From Rhizoctonia solani (lineage: Eukaryota; Basidiomycota; Agaricomycetes; Cantharellales; Ceratobasidiaceae): a DNA stretch of 64,000 nucleotides. The stretch lies in NCBI RefSeq assembly GCF_016906535.1, contig NC_057372.1, forward strand, positions 1,469,501 through 1,533,500, written 5' to 3'. Made by a program: the position numbers and the translations under genes. The notes under the pieces were generated by a model, which was not told the origin of the DNA, did not search any database, and saw only the letters and a program-made list of their open reading frames with translations. Shown here in pieces: positions 11,613 through 23,910 of the stretch (its first letter is position 1; each line of letters opens with the position of its first letter).

Positions 11613-14242
11613 GAGCAAACTTGCTAGAAGTCAATAAAACAAATAATAATATGGTATTTTGTTTTTGTAGATCGTTTGTACTGAAGGAATTCGTATATGC
11701 GCCATACATGATAATTTGGCTATCCAATGCAGCGTGGCATGAGGTAACGATATTTGGGCAGTCATAATATAAATATAAAGAACAAGGAGTGGAAGAGAGC
11801 ACGACAAGTGAGTTGATAACTCCTGGAGTACTATAGAGGCTTTTTGATGTTTCTAACGGCTCACCCCAAAGTCGCACCAGAAGGAAGCAACGTTTGCGGA
11901 AGGATTTTGAGCAGACTTAAAATGCTCCACTGGTACGCTTCTAGTGTATACGTATCTACATCATGGGGGTTTTACTTCCACTTTTTAATTGTTATTATAG
12001 GCGAAGGCGGCATCCTGGTGCAATATTTTGGTTTCATTAGGAGATATACTTCTCAATTATGAGGCAGAGGCTCTTGTTAATATTTTTTCTTTGTCTCCTT
12101 AGCTACGAAGCAAATTTTCACCCATTTTTGTGAAACGCCATGATTCTATTTTTGTTCTTTAACTCTTTCAAATCCCAAGTGGTTGGTGAAACTTAGTCTG
12201 GGCACACTCGTGGTGTACAAGGGATAAAGCACACCCATGCAATGGGATAAATATGTAGCGCATGGGAGCATCATGAGGGCAGGTCGGGCAGGCGTGGGGG
12301 GGGGGGAGCCGGGATGGACCCGTTGTGCGCGGGCGGTCCACAATACACTCGTAACCAGCGGTATGGCGGGCAGGGGAAAACCGCGAACATATGATTCGAG
12401 TATCCACGGTGGGAAATTTCGTATTTGATCTCGCGAAGCGGGCGAGGTAAAGGCAAAGAGCAAGAGTCTAAAACATAAAGTCACATGCCAGTTTCTTTTC
12501 CTACCGTTTATTTTCTTCTTGTTTTCTCCTCGTTACCTGCTCTGTGTTCGTAGGTATGTCTTGTAGCGCGACTTGTTGTTTTCTCCCCTGTCTCGAACTG
12601 TTTACACGCAGCTCCTGTCATATTCGTAATGGAAATGCATCAAGAGATATGAAGAGCATGTGCATGTAGCTCCTTAAATATAAATCCAAAAAAGGACACG
12701 TGACTCATGTCATAGCTCCGACTACTCTATGGGGCCCCAAAAACCCGGGAGCGCTCTGAAGTGCTCCGGTTTTGGGAACCTCCTCGTTAGGATCCGACGA
12801 ATCCGGATTGCTCGGCGAGGACTTGAGAGCACTCCACGAGCCCTTCCGAGCGTCATACCAAACGCTCCGGAATGCTCGCTGACAGTAGCGAGTCCCGGAG
12901 CGCTCCCGAGATTTTCGGGGCCCCGTAAAGTAAGTCCTTGTTTTATACTGGAACCAGGCTCCGGCATAAACATTTACTTTGACATCTCCCAATGTGATAA
13001 ATCCAGGCCCCATCTTATCTCGTCCAGAGACTTTACGTGGGTGCCCGGTAGAAGATTTGTAGTGGAACTTGTGCAGCAGTGGGGCATTTGTTCGGCAGCT
13101 CCCAATAAGCCGAATCGAACGAGTCATCGAAAGCTGGGGATGGGGGGAGGGGGCGAGTGACCCAAACTTTGTGCTAGATCAAGATCGCTATAGTGTTCGG
13201 ACTTCGCACTCCATGCTTGTGTGTGTGTTATCTCCAGTGACATTGAGAATGTCAATGTCGCATAAGGTCACCGCATCCGGCTTGTTATTGTCGGCACTAT
13301 CATCCATCTTTCAGTTCTTTTTTGGAACGAGGAGTGTGGTCACTACAAGGTCGTGGTTTCCACTACTGGGGGACCGAGTGTCAAAACGACTAGATTGGGC
13401 TTTTGCATCGTATGATCAGGATGAGAGCGCTTAAACCTTGCCATCCCTTCCTTTCCTCCTTTCTCGAGGAGCTGCTGGTTGTGGTTATTTGATGCCATAC
13501 TCAATTATTAACACTTACCGCCATTTGAAGGCTAGCACCACAAGCCCTCCATACTCACAGCCTTGATTCGAAAATACAGTGCTACATGATCTGTTCATTT
13601 ATTATTATCCAGGTAGGAAGCAAAGTTGCATCGGCATGAACCGTTTCTTGAAAATACTACTAATACTTATAGTGGAATCTTTACAGAAAGAAATACTGTC
13701 ACTGAACACCTCGCCAATGGAGGGTGGCGATAATCGGTTTGCTGTCCCATTCATCTATTGGCCCTTGCCCAGATTTAAGAAACGCAGTGACGATACCAGA
13801 ACCGTTTTGCAGTTTGGTGACAACGCTGTAGGCCAGTCCTTACTCTCTGAGTGGTGTAAGTACTGTATTGGATGCATTGTCTTTCCCGAAGACGAGCTGC
13901 AGGTTGGCGAGTATAGCCGTATCTGTCTCAAACGTACTGACTGATTGAGATTGTATGATATGAGGTAGAAATACCTGGAACCAAGGTCGAGCACACTTAA
14001 ATAGATACCAGGCTTTGTACTGTCTTGTTTCTCAACCCGACAAATATCTCCAAATTTACCGCGTCAGCACCGCCTTGATTCCCTATGACCTCTCAGCCAC
14101 AGTAATATTGTGATATAGAAGTCGACAGGAGGTACAGTCGCTATTTGCGGGCCCACATATCGTGGAAATGTCGATGAAAAGGCCATACATTGCAAACCTA
14201 GGATCATGTGAATCGGTACGACCTCGCTTGCAGTCGTGTATT
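11613..14242. other. Gene-poor stretch, 2.6 kb
   Basis: No gene can be supported. The stretch contains a run of nine G bases near 12298-12306, pyrimidine-rich DNA around 12490-12600, the inverted-repeat element at 12731-12924, and weak coding-like patches on the minus strand between about 13690 and 14170 that do not make a model. Confidence 0.5.
12731..12924. mobile_element. MITE-like element with GGGGCCCC terminal inverted repeats
   Basis: The left end reads GGGGCCCCAAAAACCCGGGA followed by GCGCTC. The reverse complement of the right end reads GGGGCCCCGAAAATCTCGGG followed by AGCGCTC, so about 25 bases are inverted copies with few mismatches. The element is 194 bp, much more GC-rich than its surroundings and has no coding capacity. 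A TA lies one base outside each end, which could be a 2-bp target duplication of the Tc1/mariner type, but this is weak. The inverted similarity may reach about 11 bases further out on each side, so the true ends are uncertain. Confidence 0.55.
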
Positions 14243-15462
14243 TTATTGGATAAGTATCATCCACGCGAGAAGAAAATAAAATAACCTAAGAGTGTTGGTG
14301 AGTATGAACTTTTGCATTGTGGCACAGAAAACTCACAACAAGGGATAAACCGCAAGCAATACCCGTTGCTGTTCAAGTTTTGTGCCATCCAGAAAGTTTA
14401 CAGCAGCTGGCACAAGATCATTAACTCAAAAGAGCTAGTTTATATCTCACAACCTACCCCAAACACACCACGCCCATGCGGCCAAGGCAATAGGTGCCCG
14501 GACATACAGCACCCGAACAAAAGTCGAAATGATAGCAGCGAGTACTAGAACCTGTAAGTATCCAAGTACTTGAAGAATAAGTCACTTTACCCAACGGGAA
14601 AATGCAGTAGCCCAGTACGCATAGAGACTGGAATAATGAACTAGAAACGTAACTTTAGTGGAAAGAGCAATAAAACCTATCAAAATAATACTAACACTCT
14701 ACCACCCAGTAATTTCGCATTCAGGGTAACTACAAGCGACCCTATCGAGACAATGACGACCACTCCTGTGAAGACGCCAAGTGATTGCGTAGGTGGTGCC
14801 TTGGTGTATAAAGAGTTAGTGTTTGACATTATTTCCGTCAATTCCAACGTACATTAATACTCAGTAAGATACCAAGGGCCAAGCACAATACCAAGGGCCC
14901 CCAGAGGTCCCAATCTCTGTGCGATTTCAAACATAGGCAACGGGAGTGCTCCGTATTCAACCTACCTTAGGACTTCTCTACCAGCACCAGCCCTCCGGGG
15001 GTACAACACCTGGAGTAGCTTACTATAGATCGATAATAGATCGCGTGCCTATCTAATACATACAGGCTTATTCTAACGATGCTGAGGGACACTCACAATT
15101 GTAGCTGTTACCGGTTCGTCCAAGGTGTCAGCACCTGTGTACCTATTGAAGAAAGGTGAGTCGTGTGGCCGAAGGGTGAGGAATGAGCAGGTATACCTGG
15201 TTTCCAATCTAACGCCACCATATTGCTGGCGGGTAATGTTTGATTGCCCTTCTGTACTTGTCCCACTTGACGATCCAATATTACCAGAGAGCGCAGGGTT
15301 AGGTGTCAGGATAACAGGTTCCAAGGGCGCCCTGGCCCCCGGTGTGGGAGGAAGCTGGCCTCCGTGAACACTCGGCTGCGTAAAGCCAGGTATATCTTCG
15401 TCATTAACATCATCATCATCTGCAACAATGTACTGTTGCGGAGGCGCCGGTGAGGCAGACAT
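14243..15462 (-). CDS. YIP4: Yip1-family Golgi membrane protein, YIP4/YIPF6 type
   Basis: Membrane protein of the Yip1 family that binds Rab GTPases and works in ER-Golgi transport. The soluble N terminus MSASPAPPQQYIVADDDDVN is acidic and Pro-rich. It leads into the family motif TGADTLDEPVTATI, then ARDLLSIYSKLLQVLYP and DWDLWGPLVLCLALGILLSI. Hydrophobic segments follow (VVVIVSIGSLVVTLNAKLLG, SLCVLGYCIFPL, VLVLAAIISTFVRVLYV, and LLLFYFLLAWMILIQ at the end). The DTLDEPV plus DWDLWGP pair identifies the YIP4/YIPF6 branch. All exons join by short GT-AG introns; the last codon before the TAA at 14245-14243 is CAA. About 200 bp separate its start from the divergent SAM-like gene. Confidence 0.88.
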
Positions 15463-15668
15463 TATGGTCGCTGGATGTCACGTGTAATCATTGCCAAATA
15501 CTCACAAACATTATTGCTCTCTGATAGGGGCTACCCAATCTGGGAATGCTGAAGGTTACTTGTACCACCACCCGCACTATTAGTGTTGTACGAATTTATC
15601 ACGACCAACAATAAAGAAACCGCGACTTGTTACGACCCCGAGTCAAGTATACCTCACTTTCGAGAACA

Positions 15669-17677
15669 ATGAATGCGCATGAAGCCTACCCGCCGCTGCC
15701 GCCCTCCCCAGAAATTCCTTCAGAGCCGCTTGCGCCCAGTCGAACCAGCCGAGCTCCCCCTTACATTCGTACATCATTCTCTTCTAGATATGCACGACCT
15801 CAATCTCAGTCGGCACACACTACTCATCAGATGCGCTTCCTATGATAACATCTCCTTCTGCTCCGAGCCTCCGCCATCACTCACAGAGCCGCGGGCATAG
15901 GTATAGCAGGAGCATAAACTCAGGGGATAATCCACCGCCTCTTCCTCTTCCAAGCGAGGCAATTGATGCTGGCTATGCGAGTAACAACGAATGCTCGGAT
16001 AATCGAACCGAAGCTATCATTCGTCAGTGGAGGACAAAGCGCCATGAGAGCGATCCCGGGCTATTAGGGAAAAGCAGAGAAAAAAATGAGACCTCACCTT
16101 CTCTCCCCGTGAGTCCAAAGTCTGGAAAGCCAAGGACGCAAATTAACGTACTGAAGGATAATCCACGGATATGGACCCCGTCTCAGTTAGCGCAATACTT
16201 GCTCACCGCCCTCAGGTTCAAACCCAACCAATCTTCGGAGACTGTACCCGTCCCAAAGCCAGTTGCCCAAGATATTGCAAATTTTGTGGTCAAGTATAAG
16301 TTAAATGGTCGGGTCTTTCTGCGCTTGCAGGACAAGGATATTGAGGAGTGAGTTCCCTGATGCCCATATATAGTTACTATCTCACAGCCAGTACTAAGGA
16401 TGGGAATCAACCAACTTTGGAGGACTGTCCTCATGTCCTCATCACTGGAACTACGCAAAAGTCTCCTCAAGGGGCGGATTTGGGGATTCGGGTGTGATAA
16501 CGTTGAAGAGTGTTCTGATCAGCCTACGCTCGAACACGGGCGTCGTGTACCAAGTACCGTTCTGGAGCGTGAAGAAACAAGCAACCGGAAATCTGCGTCC
16601 GTATACTCCGAGCCTGCTCCCTTATACAAATCACAAGACCTCAACACTCTCCGATCGGGTGGATATATACCCCCCAGCTCCCCCACGCTTACTTTTAACT
16701 CTGATGCATCCAACTATATCGCCTCATACCGCTCCACTCGTCCGCGTGCTGAATCCATTTCTTCGGTCGCAAGTTCATCCGCTGGACGGGTTCGAGAAAT
16801 AGTGCAAAACCTGGAACGAGCAGCAAGCTCATCAGAAGATGCCATTTCTGGAAATGAAGATGCGGGTTTTGCCAGCAGTGAGGTGACCTCGGAAAGCGAC
16901 GAAGATCACGAATCTAGGCTGGACGCAAACAGCAGAAATCTTAGCTATGCGATTGATGGCCCGACGAAGAACGAGGCCACACATCCTCAGTTATCGACCC
17001 CTCAATCAAATGGGGTTTCAGCGGTTGACTCTCCGGTGGCCTCGCATACATCGAAGACGTCACGAGCGAGCACCTCTGACTTCATCGAAACTCCATCATC
17101 TCCATCATCCATGGATTTACTCGCAGTCGCTCAGTCAAGGGAGTTACCGAACTTATCGAGAAAAGATTTCAGCAACTCGATGACCAAGAATATATTAGCT
17201 GAAGAACCCACCATTGAGGCCCTTCTCGGAGAAGAAGGGAACGCTTATGAGGGGCGCCCCCGCGCAACCTCATGGGGAGCCAAGGCGTGGGAGGAGGAAT
17301 TCCTAGGAGGCACTAGTCGCCGCGTGCCTGCCATCGAAATACCGAAGACGAGCGCCAAACCCCTGGCAGATATCGGGCGTACTCAAGAGATGATCACAGT
17401 TCCTCGTTCCGTCTGGGATACTTTGTGCAGGCGCTTGGATGACACTGAGCGCAGAATAGCCCTACTCGAAATGCAAGAAGCCGAACGAAAGGGGGAGGTG
17501 GAATTACTTACTGGCTGGAACTTCTCTGATGATCCTAATATTCCAAGGGCCAAATCACCTGGGAGTTTCTCGGTGGTCACACTGTCTCCTTATCTTGTAA
17601 TAGTTGGAGTAGGTGTTTGTGCCCTGGTTGCTGAATATGTGTTTGGACACATGGCAGGGCGAAGGTCTCGCTCTTGA
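15669..17677 (+). CDS. SAM-like domain protein with C-terminal membrane anchor
   Basis: Predicted 631-residue protein of unknown function. Three exons: 15669-15768, 15831-16347 and 16399-17677, with phases that fit. A disordered Pro/Ser-rich N terminus precedes a SAM/Pointed-like helical domain at about residues 145-235 (from PRIWTPSQLAQYL, through LNGRVFLRLQDKDIEEMGIN, to ELRKSLLKGRIWGFG). A long Ser/Glu-rich region follows. A short coiled-coil-like segment (VWDTLCRRLDDTERRIALLE) lies near residue 540. The C terminus has a single hydrophobic helix (LVIVGVGVCALVAEYVFG) followed by basic MAGRRSRS, which is a tail-anchor layout. This suggests an adaptor tethered to an internal membrane. The start is the first ATG of the conserved-looking frame. 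I do not recognise a named orthologue. Confidence 0.75.
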
Positions 17678-17834
17678 TGGACAACAGTTAATGGATTAGT
17701 GTGCCAATATTATTGGTGATAGCCTCTAAGTTGCGACAAAATTGTTATATACAAGATCCAACCAGGCAAAACAACCTGTCCTGCAGAAGCCGATTTGGGT
17801 CCCATAAGTGGATTATCTGCCGAGATATCATAGC

Positions 17835-20800
17835 CTACAAAATTATGGTTAGACTACCTTTCGATTGGATAGCGCGAAGAAATGCAGCATACCCGAGAAC
17901 CACCCTCATCAGGGTGTAACCGACGGTAGCGACAATCTGACGTAGGTGAGCATATAGCCTGAGAAAATAATCGAATAACATACCATCGTGGCGACGACAC
18001 TGGCAGGGACACCATTCTTTAGGAAATCGGTATTGGAAAGGTAGACCTTGCCCATCTCATCCTCTTGAGTAGCCCTGCCGAAGGGGGTGAGTGCCGAAGT
18101 AGGACGTCACATAAATCAACTCACGCGGTCTGATTAGGGAATCCAGAGACCGGCATGCCCATTCCACTAGCCCGCCGGTCGAGTTAGTATTATCATGGCA
18201 ATTAATTAGGGACACCTTACGCAGAGCAAATCAGGCCAGTGATGAAAACCAAAAGCCGTGGATGAGGGTCTGGGAGATTGGACCCGACCTCCGCAGCGAT
18301 CGGCACTAGAAGAACGCTGGCGATGGTATGACTGATGAAAGTAGAAACAATCTGCAATAAGAAGGGTCAGTGTGGTGTAAAAGCCCGTCAAATGGGGTAA
18401 CGTGCCAAAACCACAACAGACAATACCAGCACGATTTCATAGAGCGCCAATCCCTCAACCAAACGGCGCACCCCGTCATCCATAGTGGCTAGAAGACCAC
18501 TGGAAACGACGGCTTTCCCGAGAGCAATGCCTCCCATTGCCAAAAAGACAATTGTCCACAGGAATTGTTCGAAGTCCTCCTTCATTGGAAAGGGTCAAAT
18601 TGCATTCTCCAAGCAAGAATTTCTCCTACCTTCTTGAGCACGTTGGTCGAAAAGAATGCGACAATGGGAATTATAGCAATTACTCCCATGTCACCGAAGA
18701 TATGATCGATCTGGTGGGCAACGCACCATAAGGCGATGGTTATTAGACATACAATGGAAACCCAGTATTGCTTGAGCGTAAAGCTTTCTTTAGTCGGTCG
18801 AATCGGCCTGATTCTAAGCTCAGTACCATCGGGAGCATAGCCAGGTTTGTACGAGACCAATAACAGCAGCCAGATCACAAAGATTGTGAGTGCCGATACG
18901 GGAATTGCAACTGCGAACCATTGAAGCCAATCAAGCGGCGGGTCCATGTACTGGAGTGTGATTAAATTCTGAGGAGACGAGATAGGCGAGCTTTGACCTC
19001 CGATATTGGCAGCTAATGCGATGGCCAACTATACGTGTGCGTGTCAAATGTAGCACAGCAATTTACTCAAGATGAACTCACAATGAGGCACGGTGCAAAA
19101 GAGGATCCTTGAGGTAATGTCCGTAGTATGGGCTACAACCAGTGTACTGTTAATACGGGTCTTTTTTGTGGAGACTGGCAAACCTTGATGAGGGTGAAGC
19201 ACAGTGTCGGCGCAGCAACATTACTGTATAGTTTGATGCAATGAGCTTGGATTCCACTGTGAAGGTTCAGACGAACCTGATCCACATGCTCGCAAAGCAC
19301 GACACTGCCATAAAAGAAAGCAAGACGACACTGGGCCTTGTACCTGCAATGCTAAGAACACGAGTGATGAGGACTCGGTCGATATTAGTCTTGGAAAGAG
19401 CAGATGAAATTGTAAACCCTCCGATTAAAAGCATAATTGTTGGAGAGAACATGTAAGAGAAAATGTATCTTTTGAACCCAAAGGGATGAGTATAAACATA
19501 ACCTAGTAGACTAGGAACTTACTTGGTCGCTTCTTCCGCACTCAATTGCCTACTTTCAGGCGCCGGTCCTCGAATAACGCGCAAGGAGACTACCAAAAGA
19601 GGAACACCCATAGATGTAATAAACAGTGGAATTGCCTGAATTTTGTCAGTTCAATGCGCTAGCCATGGGTCTGAGGTACATACTTCAGTAGCCCATAAAA
19701 CCGTAGCAAATATTAAAATGGCAAGGCATCTGTTTGCCTCTTTTCCCTCAACCATATGTACGTTCAAGAGTACGACGAATAAAAGAATTGCCAGCAACAG
19801 TACGAGCTTTCTTTTGGTAAGTTTCAGGCCAAACGCTGTTAGCAGGGGTTCTGCCTGGGAATCAACATGTCCAAGTCCGAGTGCTTTGACCCGACCATCG
19901 GCCCCTTCGCCTCGACGCTCCCTACCGATCATCTGGCGCCAAACCGTGTCTCGCTCCCAGACGATCTGCAAGGAGAGTGTCAATAAATACGGGCTTGATC
20001 AGATAAAGTTACGCACGTGCTCCCGTTGGTGCACACGCAATTGCCGTAGAGCAGCAGAGATATCCCCTCGAGTAACACATTTCGCGTATAGACTGATCGT
20101 TCGGCTAATGGCATTTCTCAAGCGATCTTTGCATTGTTGAGTAAACGGAGCAGCTTTCTCGACGATGTTGTGCATGTAATGGTCCTTGAGCTACAAATAA
20201 AGGATTGGTAATGGTTATAGAATACAGGAGTGATAAGTACCTCGTTGTAAGTTATTTTATCGTACCTGCAAATTTGGTGGTCAATATCAAGCTAACCACA
20301 CAAACATCTACACACTTTTTGAGTATCTTTCTAAATCCCTATTAGGATAGATGGGCATATTAGTCATTGATAGCAGCCCGAAACTTCGATACGCACGGTA
20401 TAATTGAGCTCCACATAAGATTTGAGAGATGTCAAAGATATGTATAGCTATCAAATTGGTACTAAGTGACTCGCCTGGTCAATATAAAATAAACCTTACA
20501 GTTGTGATTCGGCGCTTGAAGAGCATTTGTAGGTCTATTGCTGCCGGGGAGCGCATTTGCCAGATAGTTTCTCCAACAATTGGTGCGTTAGAAGCATTTC
20601 CGGGCTTCACGAGCCGAATCAGGGTGGCAAGTGGTGTTTTTGGATGCAGAGTAGATAAACTAGTCGCTCTTCGGCGTTGGTTCTGCGAATGAGGCGATAC
20701 CCCACTGTCTGAACCTGGTCCCCGTAAGGACGCTATACTAGCTTCGAGGTCTGCGTTCCCGCCCCGGAGGACTGAATGAGTCAAAGGAGTTGGATCTGGA

Positions 20801-21413
20801 CGGGTTGCGGATATTGGCTCATCGACTACAGAATTGCCTAAACTCGTGTAAGTACAATCGAACGGGAGAACATATGGACGTACTTAATGTGCGACTATTG
20901 CTCAGTGCATGACTTTGAGAGCCTGAGCGATGCCTCTCGACTGAAGGGATACCTCCGTTACTCCGGGTCTCGTCTTCGTCTTCATCTTCATCACTACCGT
21001 CGTCAGAATCAATACCACCATGTCCATTGTTAATGCCTTCTTCTTCAGTTCTGACAACAAGCTGCTCTAGCTCTGCGACATCGTACAGCAGCTCCTTCTC
21101 TTGGATATCATAAAAGGTATTGATCTTGGCTAGCTCAGCATCAAGAAGCGGCTGGAAAATGGCGTTGGCAGCCTGGCGATGGTGCTCGCCACCCAGAAGA
21201 GCGGCTCGTTCTCCGCGTTCAGCGTCCTGAGATTGGCCTGGAACAGGAAGCTCGGATTCGAGAGTATATATTTGTTTCTTAAGAGCAGAATACCTAACAT
21301 AATATACCTGCTTGAGGGTTTAGCACTGGCGGATTAAGAGGCAATACGAACGCAATGTATTCTTCCCACCACTCTGCATTTGCATTGAATTTGAGAGAGT
21401 TGCTAAACTTCAT
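17835..21413 (-). CDS. PHO91: SPX-domain low-affinity phosphate transporter, PHO91/PHO90 type
   Basis: Membrane transporter of the divalent-anion:sodium symporter family with an N-terminal SPX domain that senses inositol pyrophosphates. The N terminus begins MKFSNSLKFNANAEWWEEYI, the standard SPX start, and continues AELAKINTFYDIQEKELLYD. An acidic Asp/Glu linker and an SPX C-terminal part with YNEVLKDHYMHN follow. The transporter half has KLVLLLAILLFVVLLNVHMV, a segment with FSPTIMLLIGGFTISSALSK, MAIALAANIGGQSSPISSPQ (the conserved N-G-SP type motif) and several further hydrophobic helices, ending about GYTLMRVVLGYAAF before TAG at 17837-17835. In fungi PHO91 is vacuolar and PHO87/PHO90 are at the plasma membrane; the sequence does not separate them. 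Multiple short introns; boundaries in the SPX linker are approximate. Confidence 0.87.
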
Positions 21414-21830
21414 AGCGTGGCGATGTTGTGGCCAGTCGTCGTCCGCAAAAGGTCTGGAAGACGGCAGTGGTTGGAGCTCGATTGTGTCCATAGGTGTCAA
21501 CTCAGGAATTAACATATGGTATTTCATAACTGCACAGCCACCAACTCTTGCTGGGTTAGCTTGGCTGCTGGGCTGCACCGTATTATTCAGCCAAAGACAC
21601 CAAAACCAAGCCCACACTTTGGTCGCTCCCATGAGAATGAATCAATATCATATATTATACCTAGTATTACAAGAGATTGAAGACATTGAGATTATAGTGG
21701 CAAGATTCCGCATCATGAAACAGGAAGTGTGGTGATAATGGTCCTAAAATGCATGTGGACTGGTATAAGGAGAGGAACGTACATAAGAGGAAATAAGGAA
21801 ATAAGTGAGAAGAGAATAATCTGCATAAAT
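21414..21830. other. Intergenic, tandem minus genes
   Basis: About 420 bases between the transporter start and the stop codon of the APSES gene. This is presumably the transporter promoter and the APSES 3' UTR. No motif stands out. Confidence 0.5.
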
Positions 21831-23910
21831 TTACCATGGACGAAGAGGGGCCCGCGTTGTAGGCACTGAGTTAATATCCACGGAAGCATGCCCCGAGGAT
21901 TTGCGGGAATGGCTCGTGGGACTACGACTATGACTGACCAGGTCAGGTGGGGACCTGCGCCCTTCGTCGGGGTCACGAGAAGCGATCTCGGGTGATCTCG
22001 AGGGATCGCGGGAAGGACCACCATAGTGTTCACTGAAGCGACGAGAAGAAGTGCCAGAGACAGGGTGTCCGTTTATGCGCGACTCCCAGGCCGAGCCGTA
22101 GGGTGTTCGAGGAGAGACCGGCGAATGTTCATTCGTCGACAGGTCTCCATGTGTGGAATTAGAAGCTGAAGGAGGAGGGGAAGTCGCAGGTCCGCCGCGG
22201 ACGGATGACCATGCGAAATTATCTGACCGGTGTTGTCGGGTCGTGAGCCCCTGTCATATTCAGCTGAGCCTCTGTCGGAAGACCTAAATGACCAAGAAGG
22301 CCGAGCGTCGTGCGAATCTCTCCGGCTATCTTCTGATCGAACCGGCGGTTGGTACCGGCTAGGTCCAAGGTGCAATGGAGGCGCCGAAGATGAGCGCCTC
22401 TGCTGGAAGTACGCCTCAGGAGGTGGCCGAGGCGCATCATCCGAATCATCAGTCGAACTCATGCGCATACGCCCAAGGACTGGGATATCAGAAGATCCAC
22501 TGGCCCGTGTTGTGCTCACTGACGGTGCCACCAGTGGAGGTAGAGTGAATGCGCCTCGAGGGGAAGGAAGGTTCGGAGCGAGTGCTGAAATCGGTGGTAG
22601 TGTCAGACGCTCATGAGGGTCGTGCGCGCGCCGGAGATTGGAGTCCGAAGAGCGACTTTGCAGTGTATGATTGGACGGTAGATATTCATATTCAGCTGCT
22701 TGTGACCGGGATCCATATGCCTCGCGAGATCCGGCATAATCACGCCGAGGAGGTGGATGAGCCGAAGGGTATGGCGAGTACCGAGAATGCTGTGCGTGCC
22801 TATCACGGATGGGAGAGCCACCACCTTCCTTGTAGCTGGACTTAGGCCTCTCGGAATACACATGAGGATAATGCGGTGCTTCCTGATGGTACCGATCATA
22901 AGTAGATGGAGGGCAAGACGGTGAGGACGCTGGACGGTAATTTCCATGGCTTGGATAGCCATACCCTACATCCGAGATTTCACCAGAGATACGTCGAGGA
23001 ACCTGAGGTTGAGCATACACTGGGGCTCAGGATGGTATGCCAACGAACGAGGAGGGTTTGGTGGGTTGTGGATAGGCAATGCAGGCGGTTGCACAGTCCT
23101 CCGGCTCTTGCGCTTGCCCGAGGTAGCGACAACCTGACCGTAACCCGGTTGGTCTGGTGACAAACACGTCGATGGGAAGGTTGGTCTGGTGGTTTTTGGA
23201 AGTCAGCAACCGGGAGTGCAACGACTGAGATGATAACTGACCCAAACAGTGGAACCAGATCCTCGCGGATCGGCCAGGCAACGCGGCGGGCCAACTTGAG
23301 TGCAACCTGGTGGCAACTAGGTCAGACACAATGAAATATTGCTACCGACTCCGATCACATACCTCGAAGGGCATCCAAGTGCCTTGGATTTTCAAGTAGC
23401 CACCTCGAACCCTTCTAAGCTGGGGGGCAAGGTCTGGTTGGGATTCAAGCATCTTAACTATGTCCGCTGATAGAGAAGCCCTTTAGTACAACCCTCCGCA
23501 AGTCTTTTGAAGGAACACACCTTTAGTGTTCCCCAAAGCCTTCCAAATACCAGTCCTTGAGTCGCATATAAGCTTGATATTTCCACAGTTTATAGAGAGA
23601 AATCATACCATAGGACATAGCCGTCATCGACGTCCATCATGATCCATTGACCTATTAGACACATCCATTTAGTACTGATAAGGGCAAGATATTGACAAAA
23701 CAACTAGCCATTGAGCGGATATTCATAAACGGGGCTAAAATAATCAGAGGGGTTGTGAATAACTATGAGTTGGCATGGGATGACTTGCGTCACTCACACA
23801 TAGCCTCGAGGATCGTTGCTAGTAATATATCTCCCTTTTGTTATACGATGCTGTAGCGTTGAATACGGTTGATACCGTTGAGCTTGAAAATTAGATGATT
23901 CAGGTGCCAT
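21831..23910 (-). CDS. APSES (KilA-N) DNA-binding transcription factor with disordered tail
   Basis: Fungal-specific transcription factor of the APSES/KilA-N type. Spliced exons give MAPESSNFQAQRYQPYSTLQ, then VPVYEYPLNG joined to QWIMMDVDDGYVLW and IVKMLESQPDLAPQ, then RRVRGGYLKIQGTWMPFEVA, LARRVAWPIREDLVPLFG and STCLSPDQPGYGQV. Together these form one complete APSES fold within the first 150 residues. The rest (from KRKSRRTVQPPALP on) is a Ser/Pro/Arg/Tyr-rich disordered region, with an apparent short intron after IISH (44 bases) needed to keep frame to the end RAPLRPW. The domain resembles the Xbp1/Bqt4-like branch more than Mbp1/Swi4, since no ankyrin repeats are seen. No C-terminal membrane helix is present, which argues against Bqt4. 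Start at the ATG 23910, directly upstream of the conserved part. Confidence 0.8.

Noticed and set aside
13579..13944. 121-residue plus-strand open frame in the gene-poor region
   Set aside because: No motif, and the opposite strand looks at least as coding-like; not enough to call a gene.
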